From CAYGDP01 sp964348665 (GTDB lineage: Bacteria; Verrucomicrobiota; Verrucomicrobiia; Palsa-1439; CAYGDP01): a DNA stretch of 64,000 nt. The stretch's first letter is position 1. Each line of letters opens with the position of its first letter. The DNA lies in assembly GCA_964348665.1 (NCBI GenBank), contig CAYGDP010000010.1, positions 62,001 to 126,000 of the forward strand, in the 5' to 3' direction. Of this stretch, positions 33,200 to 42,352 are shown piece by piece. Under the pieces are notes generated by a model. The model saw only the letters and a list, made by a program, of their open reading frames with translations. It searched no databases and was not told where the DNA came from. The position numbers and the translations under genes are program-made.

Positions 33200-34585
33200 T
33201 TAAGCGATGATCTCTTCGACGATTTTGCCGTAGTTATCCGTCAGGCGGAAATCACGGCCGTTGTAACGGAACGTAAGCTTTGTGTGGTCAAAACCCAGCA
33301 ATCGCAGCAGCGTCGCATGAAGATCGTGCACGTGCACGCCTTTCTCGGCCACGTCATAGCCGATCTCGTCGGTTGCCCCGTACGCCATGCCACCTTTGAC
33401 GCCGCCGCCGGCCATCCAGACGGAGAAACATTTGGCGTGATGATCGCGGCCCGATTCGTTTCCGATGCGACCCGGTGTCGTCACCGTGCGACCGAACTCG
33501 CCGCCCCAGATAATCAACGTCGAATCCAAAAGCCCGCGCTCTTTCAAATCGGCAATCAGCGCAGCCGCCGGTTGGTCAATGGCCGCCGATGAGCGCGTGA
33601 TCGCATTGAACAATCCCGCGTGATGATCCCAGCCGCCCGCGTCAATCTGCACAAAGCGCACCCCGCGTTCCACCAACCGACGCGCCACCAGCAACCGCGC
33701 CGCCAGATCGCTCTTCCCATACCGTTCTCGTACTGCGGCGGGTTCTTTGTTGATGTCGAACGCATCCGTCGCCGCCGTCTGCATGCGGAAAGCCAGCTCG
33801 AACGACTCAATACGCGCTTCCAGTTGCTCGTCCTTCTGGACATTGAGCATCTGCGTGTAATTCAGCTTGCGGGCGAGGCTCAGTTGCAACCGTTGCTCTT
33901 CCAGCGTGCTGAATTCGCTGCGGATGTTCGGCAACACTTTTTCAGGAGGCGCCCCCGGCTTAAATTCAGTCTTCGCGCCCTGATACACGCTGGGCAAGAA
34001 CGCCGCCTGTCGCGCTTCCGGCATCCCGCCCATCGCCACAAACCCCGGCAAATTCGTGCTTTGCGTTCCCAGCCCATACAACACCCACGAACCGAAGCTC
34101 GGCTTCGTCAGCACCGCCGACCCGGTGTGCATCAGTTTGGCCGCAGGGCCATGCGCGGGCACATCGGTGTACATCGAGCGAATCACGCACATCTCATCGG
34201 CCACCCCACCCAACTTGGGGAAAATCTCGCTGATTTCCAACCCGCTCTTGCCGCATTTGGGAAACTTGAACGGCGACGGAAACGCCACGCCCGACTGGCC
34301 CGGCAAAGTTTTGTCGCGGAATTTTTCCAAGCCCGGCTTCGGATCGAACGTGTCCAGATGGCTCGGCGCGCCGCCCGCGAAGATGTGAATGACGTGCTTG
34401 GCTATAGCGGGCAGCGGACCGGTTCGGGGCGCGAGCGACGCGACTCCCGCCTCGGCGGTTGTACCCAGTAAATCCTGAAAGATCGTCGCGAGAGCGACGC
34501 CGCCAACTCCCATTCCGAATCGGCCTAGGAAATCCCGGCGCGTATAGGCCGGAAGACAGTTGGAGCAATTTGCGTGTTCACTCAT
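33200..34585 (-). CDS. Tat-exported DUF1501 protein (alkaline phosphatase/sulfatase fold)
   Basis: 461 residues from ATG 34585. The twin-arginine signal TRRDFLGRFGMGVGG lies at about residues 14-28, so the protein is exported folded. The DUF1501 body shows HIFAGGAPSHLDTFDPK, GSWVLYGLG, WDHH and GGEFGRT, metal-binding features shared with the alkaline-phosphatase superfamily. Forms a unit with the downstream DUF1549/1553 gene (6 bp). A GGAG lies 8 nt before the start. The real substrate of DUF1501 proteins is not known. Confidence 0.92.
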   Translation of the reverse strand: MSEHANCSNCLPAYTRRDFLGRFGMGVGGVALATIFQDLLGTTAEAGVASLAPRTGPLPAIAKHVIHIFAGGAPSHLDTFDPKPGLEKFRDKTLPGQSGVAFPSPFKFPKCGKSGLEISEIFPKLGGVADEMCVIRSMYTDVPAHGPAAKLMHTGSAVLTKPSFGSWVLYGLGTQSTNLPGFVAMGGMPEARQAAFLPSVYQGAKTEFKPGAPPEKVLPNIRSEFSTLEEQRLQLSLARKLNYTQMLNVQKDEQLEARIESFELAFRMQTAATDAFDINKEPAAVRERYGKSDLAARLLVARRLVERGVRFVQIDAGGWDHHAGLFNAITRSSAAIDQPAAALIADLKERGLLDSTLIIWGGEFGRTVTTPGRIGNESGRDHHAKCFSVWMAGGGVKGGMAYGATDEIGYDVAEKGVHVHDLHATLLRLLGFDHTKLTFRYNGRDFRLTDNYGKIVEEIIA

Positions 34586-34763
34586 GGTGCGTTCTCCACA
34601 GTTTAGATTTTTGGTTTGACCGCCGACCGCGCTACATTGCTCGAAACTTACATCCGCGCCCCACCCCACGCAAGAGCGAAGTTGAAAATACAGAAATTAC
34701 TCGTTGTGGGGCGTCGCAAATCCGAAACAGTTATATTTAGGCCGTGTTGCAGGGGTCTCGACT

Positions 34764-36311
34764 CTACCGCCAGTCGTCGGTGCGGAAGGGTGACGCAGGA
34801 AAGTCCGCGCCGTTGTAGAGATTGCAATCGGGATTGTCCGCCCAGGCGTAGCGGACAGCCACGGGCGCGGTCACGTCGGGACTGGAGGCGATGACTTTGT
34901 CGCCTTCGATCTTCGCGTTGGCGCGCGCCCATTTTTTGTCGGCCCCGGCGATGGCGAACCCTTTCAGTTCCCCGCCTTTTCCGACGAGACCGCCATCGGT
35001 GTGCTGAAAGGTAATGACAACTTCGTTGCCGTTGATTTTGTTGCTGGCGGGTAGCGGGCCGGACGCCGGCACCTTTTGCCCGTACACTTTCGCCAATGCC
35101 CACGAAGCGAGCCGTTTGCCGACGTCTTGTTTGTTTTTCGGATGAATGTCGTTGGCTTCGCCGATGTCCACGGTGATGGCCATGCCGGTGTTCGGCACTC
35201 GCAACGCCTTGAGCATCCCTTCGCGCACTAGCACCCAACCGCTGTGTTCGACGGGGGCAACCTGCGCCTTGTGAAAATTAGGCAGTTGCACCCAGCCAAA
35301 CGGAAAATCTCCCTGCCCCCAACGCGTCCGCCAATCGGCAATCATCGTCGTCAATTGCAGTTCGTAGAGTTGGCCGCCGCCCGCGTTGCTCTCGCCCTGA
35401 TACCAGATCGCTCCGCGGATGGCGTAAGGAATCAGGGGCGCGATTTTGCCGTTGAAAAGCGTGGCGGGATGATGACTGGCGAGACGCGGGTCGGACGGTT
35501 TCTGCGGAGCGCGCGGCGCGGGTTTGCCATCGGCTTTGGCTTTCGCCGCCGCTTCTTTATGGGCGGCAACTTGTTTTTCGTAGCGCGCCTGTGCCGCGGC
35601 AGGATCACGATCCCATTCGGCGGCTTGTTTGTCCCATCGCTCGAAGATTGGTTTCAACTCGGCCTTGTCCTTCTGCGCATCCCAACTGGTCCACGCCTCG
35701 ATGGGCGTGCCGCCGACCGAGGAATTGATGAGACCGACCGGCACGTTGAGCGCCTTGTGCGCTTCGCGGCCAAAGAAATATCCCGTGGCGGTAAACCCAC
35801 CAACGGTATCCGGACTGCAAACTGTCCAGTTGCCGCCGCCCTTCTCCTGTGGCGTGGTGGCCGTACCCGAGCTTTCCTTGAATTGGCGAATTTGCGGAAA
35901 TTGCGCGGCGGCTTTTTCCTGATCGAAATTTTTTGACGATGCCACAGTCCAAGCCATATTTGATTGCCCCGAGCAGAGCCAGACTTCGCCGACCAACACG
36001 TCTTGAATCGTAATTGTATTTTTTCCTTTCACAGTCATGGACGTCGGCTCGCCTGCGGTCAACTTGTCCAGCTTCACGCTCCATTTGCCGTTGGCGTCGG
36101 CGGTGGCAGTCTTGGTTTGGCCGGCGATGCTCACCTCCACTTTTTCGCCGGCCTCGGCCCAGCCCCACACGGGCAGAGCTGCATCGCGCTGGAGTACCAT
36201 GTGATCGGCGAACACGGCGGGCAATTTCACGTCCGCAGCCACGTGTGGGGTCAGCACGGACAGGACCAGCAACACAGCAGGCACGGCAAGAAGTAAGCAA
36301 GTTCGTTTCAT
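34764..36311 (-). CDS. Sialate O-acetylesterase-like carbohydrate esterase (SASA)
   Basis: 515 residues with signal peptide (KRTCLLLAVPAVLLVLSVLTP). N-terminal Ig-like part (HMVLQRDAALPVWGWAEAGEKVEV in two pieces) then the SGNH esterase core: LCSGQSNMAW with the nucleophile Ser, GGTPIEAW, AIWYQGESN, and the Asp-His end ANDIHPKNK. The C-terminal beta domain carries GFAIAGADKKW. The family removes O-acetyl groups from sugars. It stands between the DUF1501 gene and the sulfatases, which fits removal of decorations before desulfation and depolymerisation. Confidence 0.9.
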   Translation of the reverse strand: MKRTCLLLAVPAVLLVLSVLTPHVAADVKLPAVFADHMVLQRDAALPVWGWAEAGEKVEVSIAGQTKTATADANGKWSVKLDKLTAGEPTSMTVKGKNTITIQDVLVGEVWLCSGQSNMAWTVASSKNFDQEKAAAQFPQIRQFKESSGTATTPQEKGGGNWTVCSPDTVGGFTATGYFFGREAHKALNVPVGLINSSVGGTPIEAWTSWDAQKDKAELKPIFERWDKQAAEWDRDPAAAQARYEKQVAAHKEAAAKAKADGKPAPRAPQKPSDPRLASHHPATLFNGKIAPLIPYAIRGAIWYQGESNAGGGQLYELQLTTMIADWRTRWGQGDFPFGWVQLPNFHKAQVAPVEHSGWVLVREGMLKALRVPNTGMAITVDIGEANDIHPKNKQDVGKRLASWALAKVYGQKVPASGPLPASNKINGNEVVITFQHTDGGLVGKGGELKGFAIAGADKKWARANAKIEGDKVIASSPDVTAPVAVRYAWADNPDCNLYNGADFPASPFRTDDWR

Positions 36312-36411
36312 GGGAATTTTTGGGAGGTTTTTGGTTTTTCCTTTGACGGGTTCACACGCGGCAATGTTCAATACAATGGTCCCATGTCTGCGGAAACTCG
36401 AATCAGATGGG

Positions 36412-37803
36412 TTAGGATTGCGGTTGGCGTTGTTTTCGTTTCTCGTAATCTTTCAGCACGTCTTTGACCAATCCGCGCTGGATCAGTTCCGTTTCGGGTA
36501 TCGCGCCCAAGTCTTTTGTCTCCTCCATCCATCGGTCGAGCGCGCCGCGTAATTCTTCCAGTTTGGCGCGATGCGCGGGTGAGGACGCCAAATTCTTGAT
36601 TTCGTGAGGGTCGTCTTCCAGATCGTAGAGTTCCTCACGCGGCTTGGTTGGCGCAAAATACAACGCGGACGCGCCCGTAAGTTTCCCTTCGGCAGCCAGC
36701 CGTCGCCACACCTGCATGGTCGGCATCATGTCCATATATTCAATCCGTTGCGCGTACGGCAGGTCGGGATGAAAATTGCGGATGTATTTGAACCGTTTGT
36801 CGCGCACCGCGCGGATGCGATCATAGGTCTCGTCCATCCGATCCCGCGCCGCGAACGCATATTTGCGCTCGCTTGCTTTCGGCCCGAGAAATGGTTGCCC
36901 TTGCAGTCGGGTCGGAATTTCCACGCTCGCCAACGACAGCACCGTTGGCGCTAAATCAATGAAGCTGACCAATTCTTCCCGTACGCTGCCGGCGGCGATG
37001 TTCGGGCCGCGCACCATCAGCGGCACGCGGATGCCGCTGTCATATACCCAGCGTTTGCCGCGCGACATTCCCCAGCCGTGATCGCCAAAGAAAAAAACGA
37101 TCGTGTTCTCAGTGAGCTTGTGTCGCTCCAGCGCGGCGAGTATTTCGCCAAAGCGATAATCCAATGCAGTGACAACATCATAGTAATTGGCCACGTCCCG
37201 CCGCACTTCCGGCGTGTCGGGGTAATACGGCGGCAGGATCATCTTCGCGGGATCGTGCCGGTCGTCGGGCGTGAGTTTTGCCAGGTTCTTTGCCATCTGA
37301 TCCGCGGGCGCGCGAATCTGGCTCTCATGCGTGACACCAATATTGATATAGGCAAAAAACGGCTGACGCGGCGGTTGCTGCAGCCAGTCCTTGGTGCTGT
37401 CGAACGCGCCCTTCGGTAAGTCGAAGTTGAAGTCCGTCTTGCCCGGCCACGCGACAAAGTAACCGGCTTTCCGCAGCTCGTCCGTGAACAGCGGCGGCGG
37501 TTGCGCCAGCTTCGACCGCATGTGCATCGTGCCAACGCTGGTCGGGTACATCCCCGTGATCAATCCCGACCGGCTCGGCGCGCACACGGGCGCGTGGGTG
37601 AATGCCCGCGTGAATCGCGCCGATTGCGCCGCGAACCGATCCAGGTTTGGCGTCCGCGCCTGTTTGTCGCCGTAACAGCCGAGATGCGGTCCGAGATCTT
37701 CGCCCACGATCCAAACGATGTTCGGCGGATCCGCTGCGCGACTGGCAAGCGCAACGACCGTGGCGAGCCAGAACCACTTGCGAAACCATAGAGGTGATTT
37801 CAT
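36412..37803 (-). CDS. Secreted type I sulfatase (copy 1)
   Basis: 463 residues, signal peptide 1-23. FGly motif CAPSR with Cys74; metal ligands in GEDLGPH; EDDPHEIKNLAS near the C terminus. Requires formylglycine-generating enzyme for activity; none is encoded in the window. Start overlaps the stop of the next upstream sulfatase as ATGA, so two sulfatases are co-translated. It shares GEDLGPHLGCYG with the sulfatase at 49934, so these two may be a recent pair acting on similar esters. Substrate not predictable beyond sulfated glycan. Confidence 0.92.
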   Translation of the reverse strand: MKSPLWFRKWFWLATVVALASRAADPPNIVWIVGEDLGPHLGCYGDKQARTPNLDRFAAQSARFTRAFTHAPVCAPSRSGLITGMYPTSVGTMHMRSKLAQPPPLFTDELRKAGYFVAWPGKTDFNFDLPKGAFDSTKDWLQQPPRQPFFAYINIGVTHESQIRAPADQMAKNLAKLTPDDRHDPAKMILPPYYPDTPEVRRDVANYYDVVTALDYRFGEILAALERHKLTENTIVFFFGDHGWGMSRGKRWVYDSGIRVPLMVRGPNIAAGSVREELVSFIDLAPTVLSLASVEIPTRLQGQPFLGPKASERKYAFAARDRMDETYDRIRAVRDKRFKYIRNFHPDLPYAQRIEYMDMMPTMQVWRRLAAEGKLTGASALYFAPTKPREELYDLEDDPHEIKNLASSPAHRAKLEELRGALDRWMEETKDLGAIPETELIQRGLVKDVLKDYEKRKQRQPQS

Positions 37804-39266
37804 GGAGTTGGGGGCGGTTGTTTGGGTGGTTTGCTGTAATACGGATAGCTGTCAAAAAGTGGCTGGCTTCCCATAGCGCGCGGGTCGGCGATGTCACGCA
37901 TCCAACGGTCGAGATCGGCACGGAGCGATTGGAAGGCTTTGGCATGGCGACGGTCGCTGGCGACATTGCTCAACTGGTTCGGGTCGCGACGCAAATCGTA
38001 GAGTTCCTCGGCTGGACGCTTGTCGAACGAAAGCGCGAAGAGAGGTTTCACCGCCGCATCGTCGCGATGGTCGAGTAAGTATTGTTTCGTCAGCGAACCG
38101 AACCCGTCGCAATCGCCGTATCCTTTCGGGTCGCCATCGCTCGACACAACCGGATCGCCCGCCGGCCAGCGGTCGGGCGCGAAGTTGCGGATGTAGAGAT
38201 AACGGTCGGTGCGGACGGCGCGCGCCGGATAGCCGACATTGCCTTCGCGGGAGCGCGCGTGACGTTCGCGCCCGAAGAAAACTTTGTCCCGCGCGGAATC
38301 CACTTGCCCTGCTTTCTTCGACGCAAGCAGCGGCATCAAGCTGCGCCCGGTCATTTCGGGCGGGGGTTTCAACCCGGCCGCTTCCAGAAACGTCGGCGCG
38401 TAATCGGTGTGGCTGACGAAATCTTCGATGACGCGTCCGCCCTTAACATGCGCGGGCCAGCGGATAGCCAGGGGCATTCGCGCGCCGCTGTCGTAGAGGT
38501 TGGTCTTGCAACGCGGGAACGGCATGCCGTTGTCGCTGGTGATGACAACGATGGTGTTATCGAGTTTACCGGCCTTTTCCAACAGCGCAAGCATCGCGCC
38601 CACGTCGCGATCAAATCGTTCGACCTCGAAATAATAATCGAGCATGTCGCGCCTGACTTCGGGTACGTCAGGAAAATGCGGCGGAACGGTCACCGCGCCG
38701 AGGCTCATGCCCGATTTCTCGCCCGAACCGGTCTCGTAAGGCCGATGCGGGTCGCTGCTGCCGAACCAGAAACAGAACGGTTTGCCGTCGGGGACGTTGA
38801 CCAGAAAGTCTGCGAAACTTCTGGAAGGCGGTCCTGCGGGATTGCGCGTCCACCCGCTTACTTTGAAGTCGCCCGGCCCCCAGCCTTTGCCCTGGAGTCC
38901 GACGTGATACCCGGCTGCTTCGAGAAGGTCGGGATAGACGGCGAACTTTTTCTGCAGCGTGCTCCAAAGATTGCCACCCTCTTCAAGACGGGAAAACGAT
39001 TGTCCTGTCAGGATCGCCCCGCGCGAAGGGGTGCAACTTGGCGACGAACAAAACGCGCGGCGGAACAGCACACCCTCTCGCGCGACGCGGTCGAACGCGG
39101 GTGTTTTCACGACGCGATCGCCGTAAGCGCCCGCGTGCGGCCACGACCAATCATCGGCGATGCAAAACAGGATGTTCGGTCGCGGCGACGGGACATCGGC
39201 GTTCAGGTCGGCTGCGGATACGACCGTCCACAGGACAAGAAACAACCACTGGGTTCGGTGTTTCAT
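37800..39266 (-). CDS. Secreted type I sulfatase (copy 2)
   Basis: 488 residues from ATG 39266 (a GTG two codons earlier is possible). Signal peptide up to about residue 20. Metal-binding start NILFCIADDWSWPHAGAYG, FGly motif CTPSR with Cys78, and GSSDPHRPYETG. C-terminal DPNQLSNVASD block. Its DDWSWPHA opening differs from the DDQGWGD type of other copies, so it belongs to a different sulfatase subfamily. ATGA overlap with copy 1. Confidence 0.92.
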   Translation of the reverse strand: MKHRTQWLFLVLWTVVSAADLNADVPSPRPNILFCIADDWSWPHAGAYGDRVVKTPAFDRVAREGVLFRRAFCSSPSCTPSRGAILTGQSFSRLEEGGNLWSTLQKKFAVYPDLLEAAGYHVGLQGKGWGPGDFKVSGWTRNPAGPPSRSFADFLVNVPDGKPFCFWFGSSDPHRPYETGSGEKSGMSLGAVTVPPHFPDVPEVRRDMLDYYFEVERFDRDVGAMLALLEKAGKLDNTIVVITSDNGMPFPRCKTNLYDSGARMPLAIRWPAHVKGGRVIEDFVSHTDYAPTFLEAAGLKPPPEMTGRSLMPLLASKKAGQVDSARDKVFFGRERHARSREGNVGYPARAVRTDRYLYIRNFAPDRWPAGDPVVSSDGDPKGYGDCDGFGSLTKQYLLDHRDDAAVKPLFALSFDKRPAEELYDLRRDPNQLSNVASDRRHAKAFQSLRADLDRWMRDIADPRAMGSQPLFDSYPYYSKPPKQPPPTP

Positions 39267-39306
39267 GTTCACTTTGAGCTTTTTGGGAAAGATACGTGTT
39301 CGCCGT

Positions 39307-39334
39307 AATTGCGGACTTCATGAAGTCCGCAATT
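39307..39334. repeat. 28-bp perfect palindrome between two sulfatase genes
   Basis: The half-site AATTGCGGACTTCA is followed directly by its complete inverse complement. It lies 41 bp before the start of sulfatase copy 2 and 74 bp after the stop of copy 3. No T-run on the minus strand, so it is not a typical terminator; an operator or a dispersed palindrome are both possible. Confidence 0.7.
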
Positions 39335-39407
39335 TTCGTTGCTCGCCGTACAATTCCCACTTCCGCAACGGTCGAGATGCAGGATCTTCATATTATAATT
39401 TCCTCCC

Positions 39408-40949
39408 CTACCGAATCTTTTGGTCGGGGAGTTCTTTCTTGATGCCTTGGTCCAGCGGCATCTTGTCGGATTTGGATGTCAGCCCCGTCTGCTTCATCAG
39501 TCGCGCCAATTCCTTTTGCAGTTCCTTCACTTTGCCAGCGTAGGCGGGGTCGTGGATCAAGTTGCGACGTTCGCCTGGGTCGGTCTTGAGATTGTACAGC
39601 TCCGCCATGTGACGGTCGGCGCCTCCATCGCCATGCGGGTAATGAATGTATTTCCAGTCGTCGGTGCGAACGCCGCGGACGTTGGGCGTGTAGGGAAATT
39701 GTTTCTCGTAGTTGTAATGGTAGAACCAGGATTTGCGCCAGGAAGGATCGCCTTTCTGGACGAGTTTCACGAACGATTTGCCGTGGATGTTCGCGAGCGG
39801 TTTCGCGCTGCAAAGTTCGAGCAGACTCGGCGCAAGATCCACGGTGAGCACCTGCGGCTCGATCACTCGCGGCTGGCCGGGCGCAACGAGCTTGGGATAG
39901 CGCACAATCAGCGGGATGCGAATGCTCGGCTCGTGCATCGTGCGTTTGTCCACCATGCCGTTCTCACCGTTGAGCAAGCCGTTGTCGCCCATGAACACGA
40001 TCACCGTGTTGTCGAGCGCGCCCATTTCCCGCAAGGCCTGCACAATTTGGCCGACGCTGTCGTCCACGGAAAGAATCGTGCCCCAGTAGGCGCGGGTCAT
40101 CGCGGCGAAATCCTTCACCGCCTCGGGGCGGTCATCGGGGAATTTCTTGCGCCAATCGAACAACGGCCCGTAAATGCCGTGCCACGTGTAAAGACGATCC
40201 TTGATCCATGCGGGTTTGTCGTTCAGTTGAAACGCGGTCTCGGGATATTGGATTTCGACGCCATCGAAGGCGTTGGCGTATTTCGGTTCGGGCAGATAGA
40301 AACTGTGCGGCGCCTTGTGGCCGAGCATCAGCAGGAACGGTTTCTCGTTGCGCGGGCGTTTGATCCAATCCAGCGCCATCTTCGTGACCCCGTGCGTGTA
40401 GTACCCGGAGACAACCTGTCGCTGGCCATCCACATTGAACTCGGTATCGAAATATTTGCCTTGGCCCTTGTGAGTGGCGAAATAGTCGAACCCGGGACGT
40501 TTTTCGTCGTTCTCCTCTCCCATGTGCCACTTGCCGATGTATGCCGTCTCGTAACCGCTCTCGCGCAGTCGCATCGGGAAACTGGCAAGGTTCTTTGGAT
40601 ACTCGGTAAAATTGTTCACGACACCGTGGGAATGCGCGTACAGCCCACTCAAGATGGACGCTCGGCTGGGCGAGCAAAGGGACGTGGTACAGAACGCGTT
40701 CCGGAAACGCGCGCCTTCGGCTGCCAACCGATCAATGTGCGGCGTCTTGACGTGAGGATTGCCCGCGCAACCCAGCGCGTCCCAGCGCAGATCATCACAA
40801 AGAATGAAAACGACGTTCGGCTTGCCCTGAGCGGAGCCGAAGGGCCTGCCCTGAGCGGAGTCGAAGGGGCGCGTCGTCAACGGTTCGGCGCCCACCGCAA
40901 AAAGCGCAGGGGCAATAATCGCCAGGATAAGTGCAACAATCCGTTTCAT
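39408..40949 (-). CDS. Secreted type I sulfatase (copy 3) with repeat-coded spacer
   Basis: 513 residues from ATG 40949. Signal peptide 1-20, then the spacer FDSAQGRPFGSAQGKP, encoded by two copies of a dispersed palindromic repeat, directly before the first metal-binding strand NVVFILCDDLRWD. FGly motif CSPSR with Cys92. Further: HMGEENDEKRPGFDYF and GHKAPHSFYLP. The repeat sits exactly between signal peptide and mature fold, where extra residues are tolerated. Alternative start at 40988 would add 13 polar residues and is less likely. Confidence 0.92.
   Translation of the reverse strand: MKRIVALILAIIAPALFAVGAEPLTTRPFDSAQGRPFGSAQGKPNVVFILCDDLRWDALGCAGNPHVKTPHIDRLAAEGARFRNAFCTTSLCSPSRASILSGLYAHSHGVVNNFTEYPKNLASFPMRLRESGYETAYIGKWHMGEENDEKRPGFDYFATHKGQGKYFDTEFNVDGQRQVVSGYYTHGVTKMALDWIKRPRNEKPFLLMLGHKAPHSFYLPEPKYANAFDGVEIQYPETAFQLNDKPAWIKDRLYTWHGIYGPLFDWRKKFPDDRPEAVKDFAAMTRAYWGTILSVDDSVGQIVQALREMGALDNTVIVFMGDNGLLNGENGMVDKRTMHEPSIRIPLIVRYPKLVAPGQPRVIEPQVLTVDLAPSLLELCSAKPLANIHGKSFVKLVQKGDPSWRKSWFYHYNYEKQFPYTPNVRGVRTDDWKYIHYPHGDGGADRHMAELYNLKTDPGERRNLIHDPAYAGKVKELQKELARLMKQTGLTSKSDKMPLDQGIKKELPDQKIR
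40823..40871. repeat. Double copy of CCCTGAGCGGAG(C/T)CGAAGGG repeat in sulfatase copy 3
   Basis: Two 20-bp units of a near-palindrome (ends CCCT/AGGG) in tandem, encoding SAQGRPF-type peptides on the minus strand. Confidence 0.8.
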
Positions 40950-40984
40950 TCGCGCAGTTTTTCCTTTGTCTCGTTGTCCGCTTT

Positions 40985-42352
40985 TCACCAGGCATCCAGC
41001 TGCGCCCGCATGGTTTGAACTCGCGCCGGCTCCTTGGGGGCGAGATCGGTTTTTTCGTGAGGATCGCCGACCAGATCATAAAGCTCGGCGGGCGCAGTCG
41101 CGTCGCTGTGTGCGATCAGTTTCCACCGCTCCTCGATGACCCAACGATGAGACAAACTGGCGGCGGGATTGCTCAGATCGCGAACGTCGTGCGCAAAAAG
41201 CTCGCCGTAGATGGATTTACGCGCCGACAGACGGTTCTTATCGAGTAGGTTGATTCCCGGCAATCCGTTCGGCGCGGCAATTCCGCAAGCCGTCAGCAAG
41301 GTTGGCATCAAATCAATACTGCTGGCGAGATTCTGCTCATCCCGTCCCGGCGGGATTTTTCCCGGCCACCGCACCAGAATCGGAGTCCGAACGCCTCCTT
41401 CGTAGGGCGTACGTTTCCCGCGAAGATTGCCGAAGGGGCCTTTGCCTTCGGGAAACTGTTCATTTTGCACCCAGCCATTGTCGGCCAGATAAACGACGAT
41501 CGTTTTTTCGGTAAGTTTTTTCTTTTCAAGATGGCCGAGCAATTCGCCGATCGTCTCGTCAAACCACTCGCACATCGCCCAATACCGCGCCAAACTCTCG
41601 GGACGCCCCGGCGCGGTGTATTTGGCCAGCAATCGCGGCGGGGGATTGTGCGGCAAATGCGGCAACATGGGCGCATACCAGAGCAGAAACGGTTTGTCGG
41701 CGGCGCGATCCACGAACTCCAGGACAGCCGACATTCCCTCGCGCCCGATCTTCAATCCGGCGTCGCCGTGGCGACCGCCCCGGGCGGGATCGCCGTGCGT
41801 CATCCCTTCGGTAAAACTGCCGCAGTGACACGGTCCCTCCCACCATTTGCCCGCTTGAAAACTCACGTAGCCGTTTTTGCCGAGCACGCTCATCAAGGTT
41901 GGCGATTGCTGAAACGTCTCCACCATTTTCCGATTCGCTTCGCCGCGAGGTTTCTCGCCCCAACCCGGGTCATTCCCCGTGATCCGATGTTGATGCGGAT
42001 ATAATCCCGTCACCATCGTTGCCAGGCTGGGCCGGCATAGGCTTGTCGGCACATAACCGCGCGTGAAAAGCAGGCTTTGCGACGCCAATCGGTCTAGGTG
42101 CGGCGTCTGAACGATGGAATGCCCCATAAAACCGTAATCGCCCCAACCCTGATCATCCGAGAGAATCAGCACGATGTTCGGCCTCCCTTGAGCGGAGCCG
42201 AAGGGGCGCGTCGGACTTTCTTCCGCGCGCGTAGAAATTCCCAATCCAAAAATTCCAACGCAGATCCAACACGCGATTGTCCATGCCCAGTTCCCGCAGA
42301 ATTGTTTTGAAGAGGTCACTTTTTCATTTCCGATTGGCCACTGCGATCTCAT
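40985..42352 (-). CDS. Secreted type I sulfatase (copy 4) with Cys-x-Pro-x-Leu motif
   Basis: 455 residues. Signal peptide about 20-43. One copy of the SAQGRP repeat (residues 53-58) precedes NIVLILSDDQGWGDYGFMG. The FGly region reads LCRPSLATMVTG: Cys106 and Pro108 are kept, but the Arg of the CxPxR motif is Leu110. Formylglycine-generating enzymes normally need that Arg, so maturation may differ or the protein may be inactive; the same variant occurs in some environmental sulfatases. Metal ligands and the C-terminal DPHEKTDLAPK block are intact. Start overlaps the LamG gene stop (ATGA). Confidence 0.85.
   Translation of the reverse strand: MRSQWPIGNEKVTSSKQFCGNWAWTIACWICVGIFGLGISTRAEESPTRPFGSAQGRPNIVLILSDDQGWGDYGFMGHSIVQTPHLDRLASQSLLFTRGYVPTSLCRPSLATMVTGLYPHQHRITGNDPGWGEKPRGEANRKMVETFQQSPTLMSVLGKNGYVSFQAGKWWEGPCHCGSFTEGMTHGDPARGGRHGDAGLKIGREGMSAVLEFVDRAADKPFLLWYAPMLPHLPHNPPPRLLAKYTAPGRPESLARYWAMCEWFDETIGELLGHLEKKKLTEKTIVVYLADNGWVQNEQFPEGKGPFGNLRGKRTPYEGGVRTPILVRWPGKIPPGRDEQNLASSIDLMPTLLTACGIAAPNGLPGINLLDKNRLSARKSIYGELFAHDVRDLSNPAASLSHRWVIEERWKLIAHSDATAPAELYDLVGDPHEKTDLAPKEPARVQTMRAQLDAW
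42185..42206. repeat. Single CCCTTGAGCGGAGCCGAAGGGG repeat in sulfatase copy 4
   Basis: One unit of the same near-palindromic family as at 40823-40871, at the equivalent position of the protein. Confidence 0.8.

Noticed and set aside
39420..41018. 532-codon open frame on the plus strand
   Set aside because: Exact antisense of sulfatase copy 3; the LSGAEG-like peptides in it come from the palindromic repeat.
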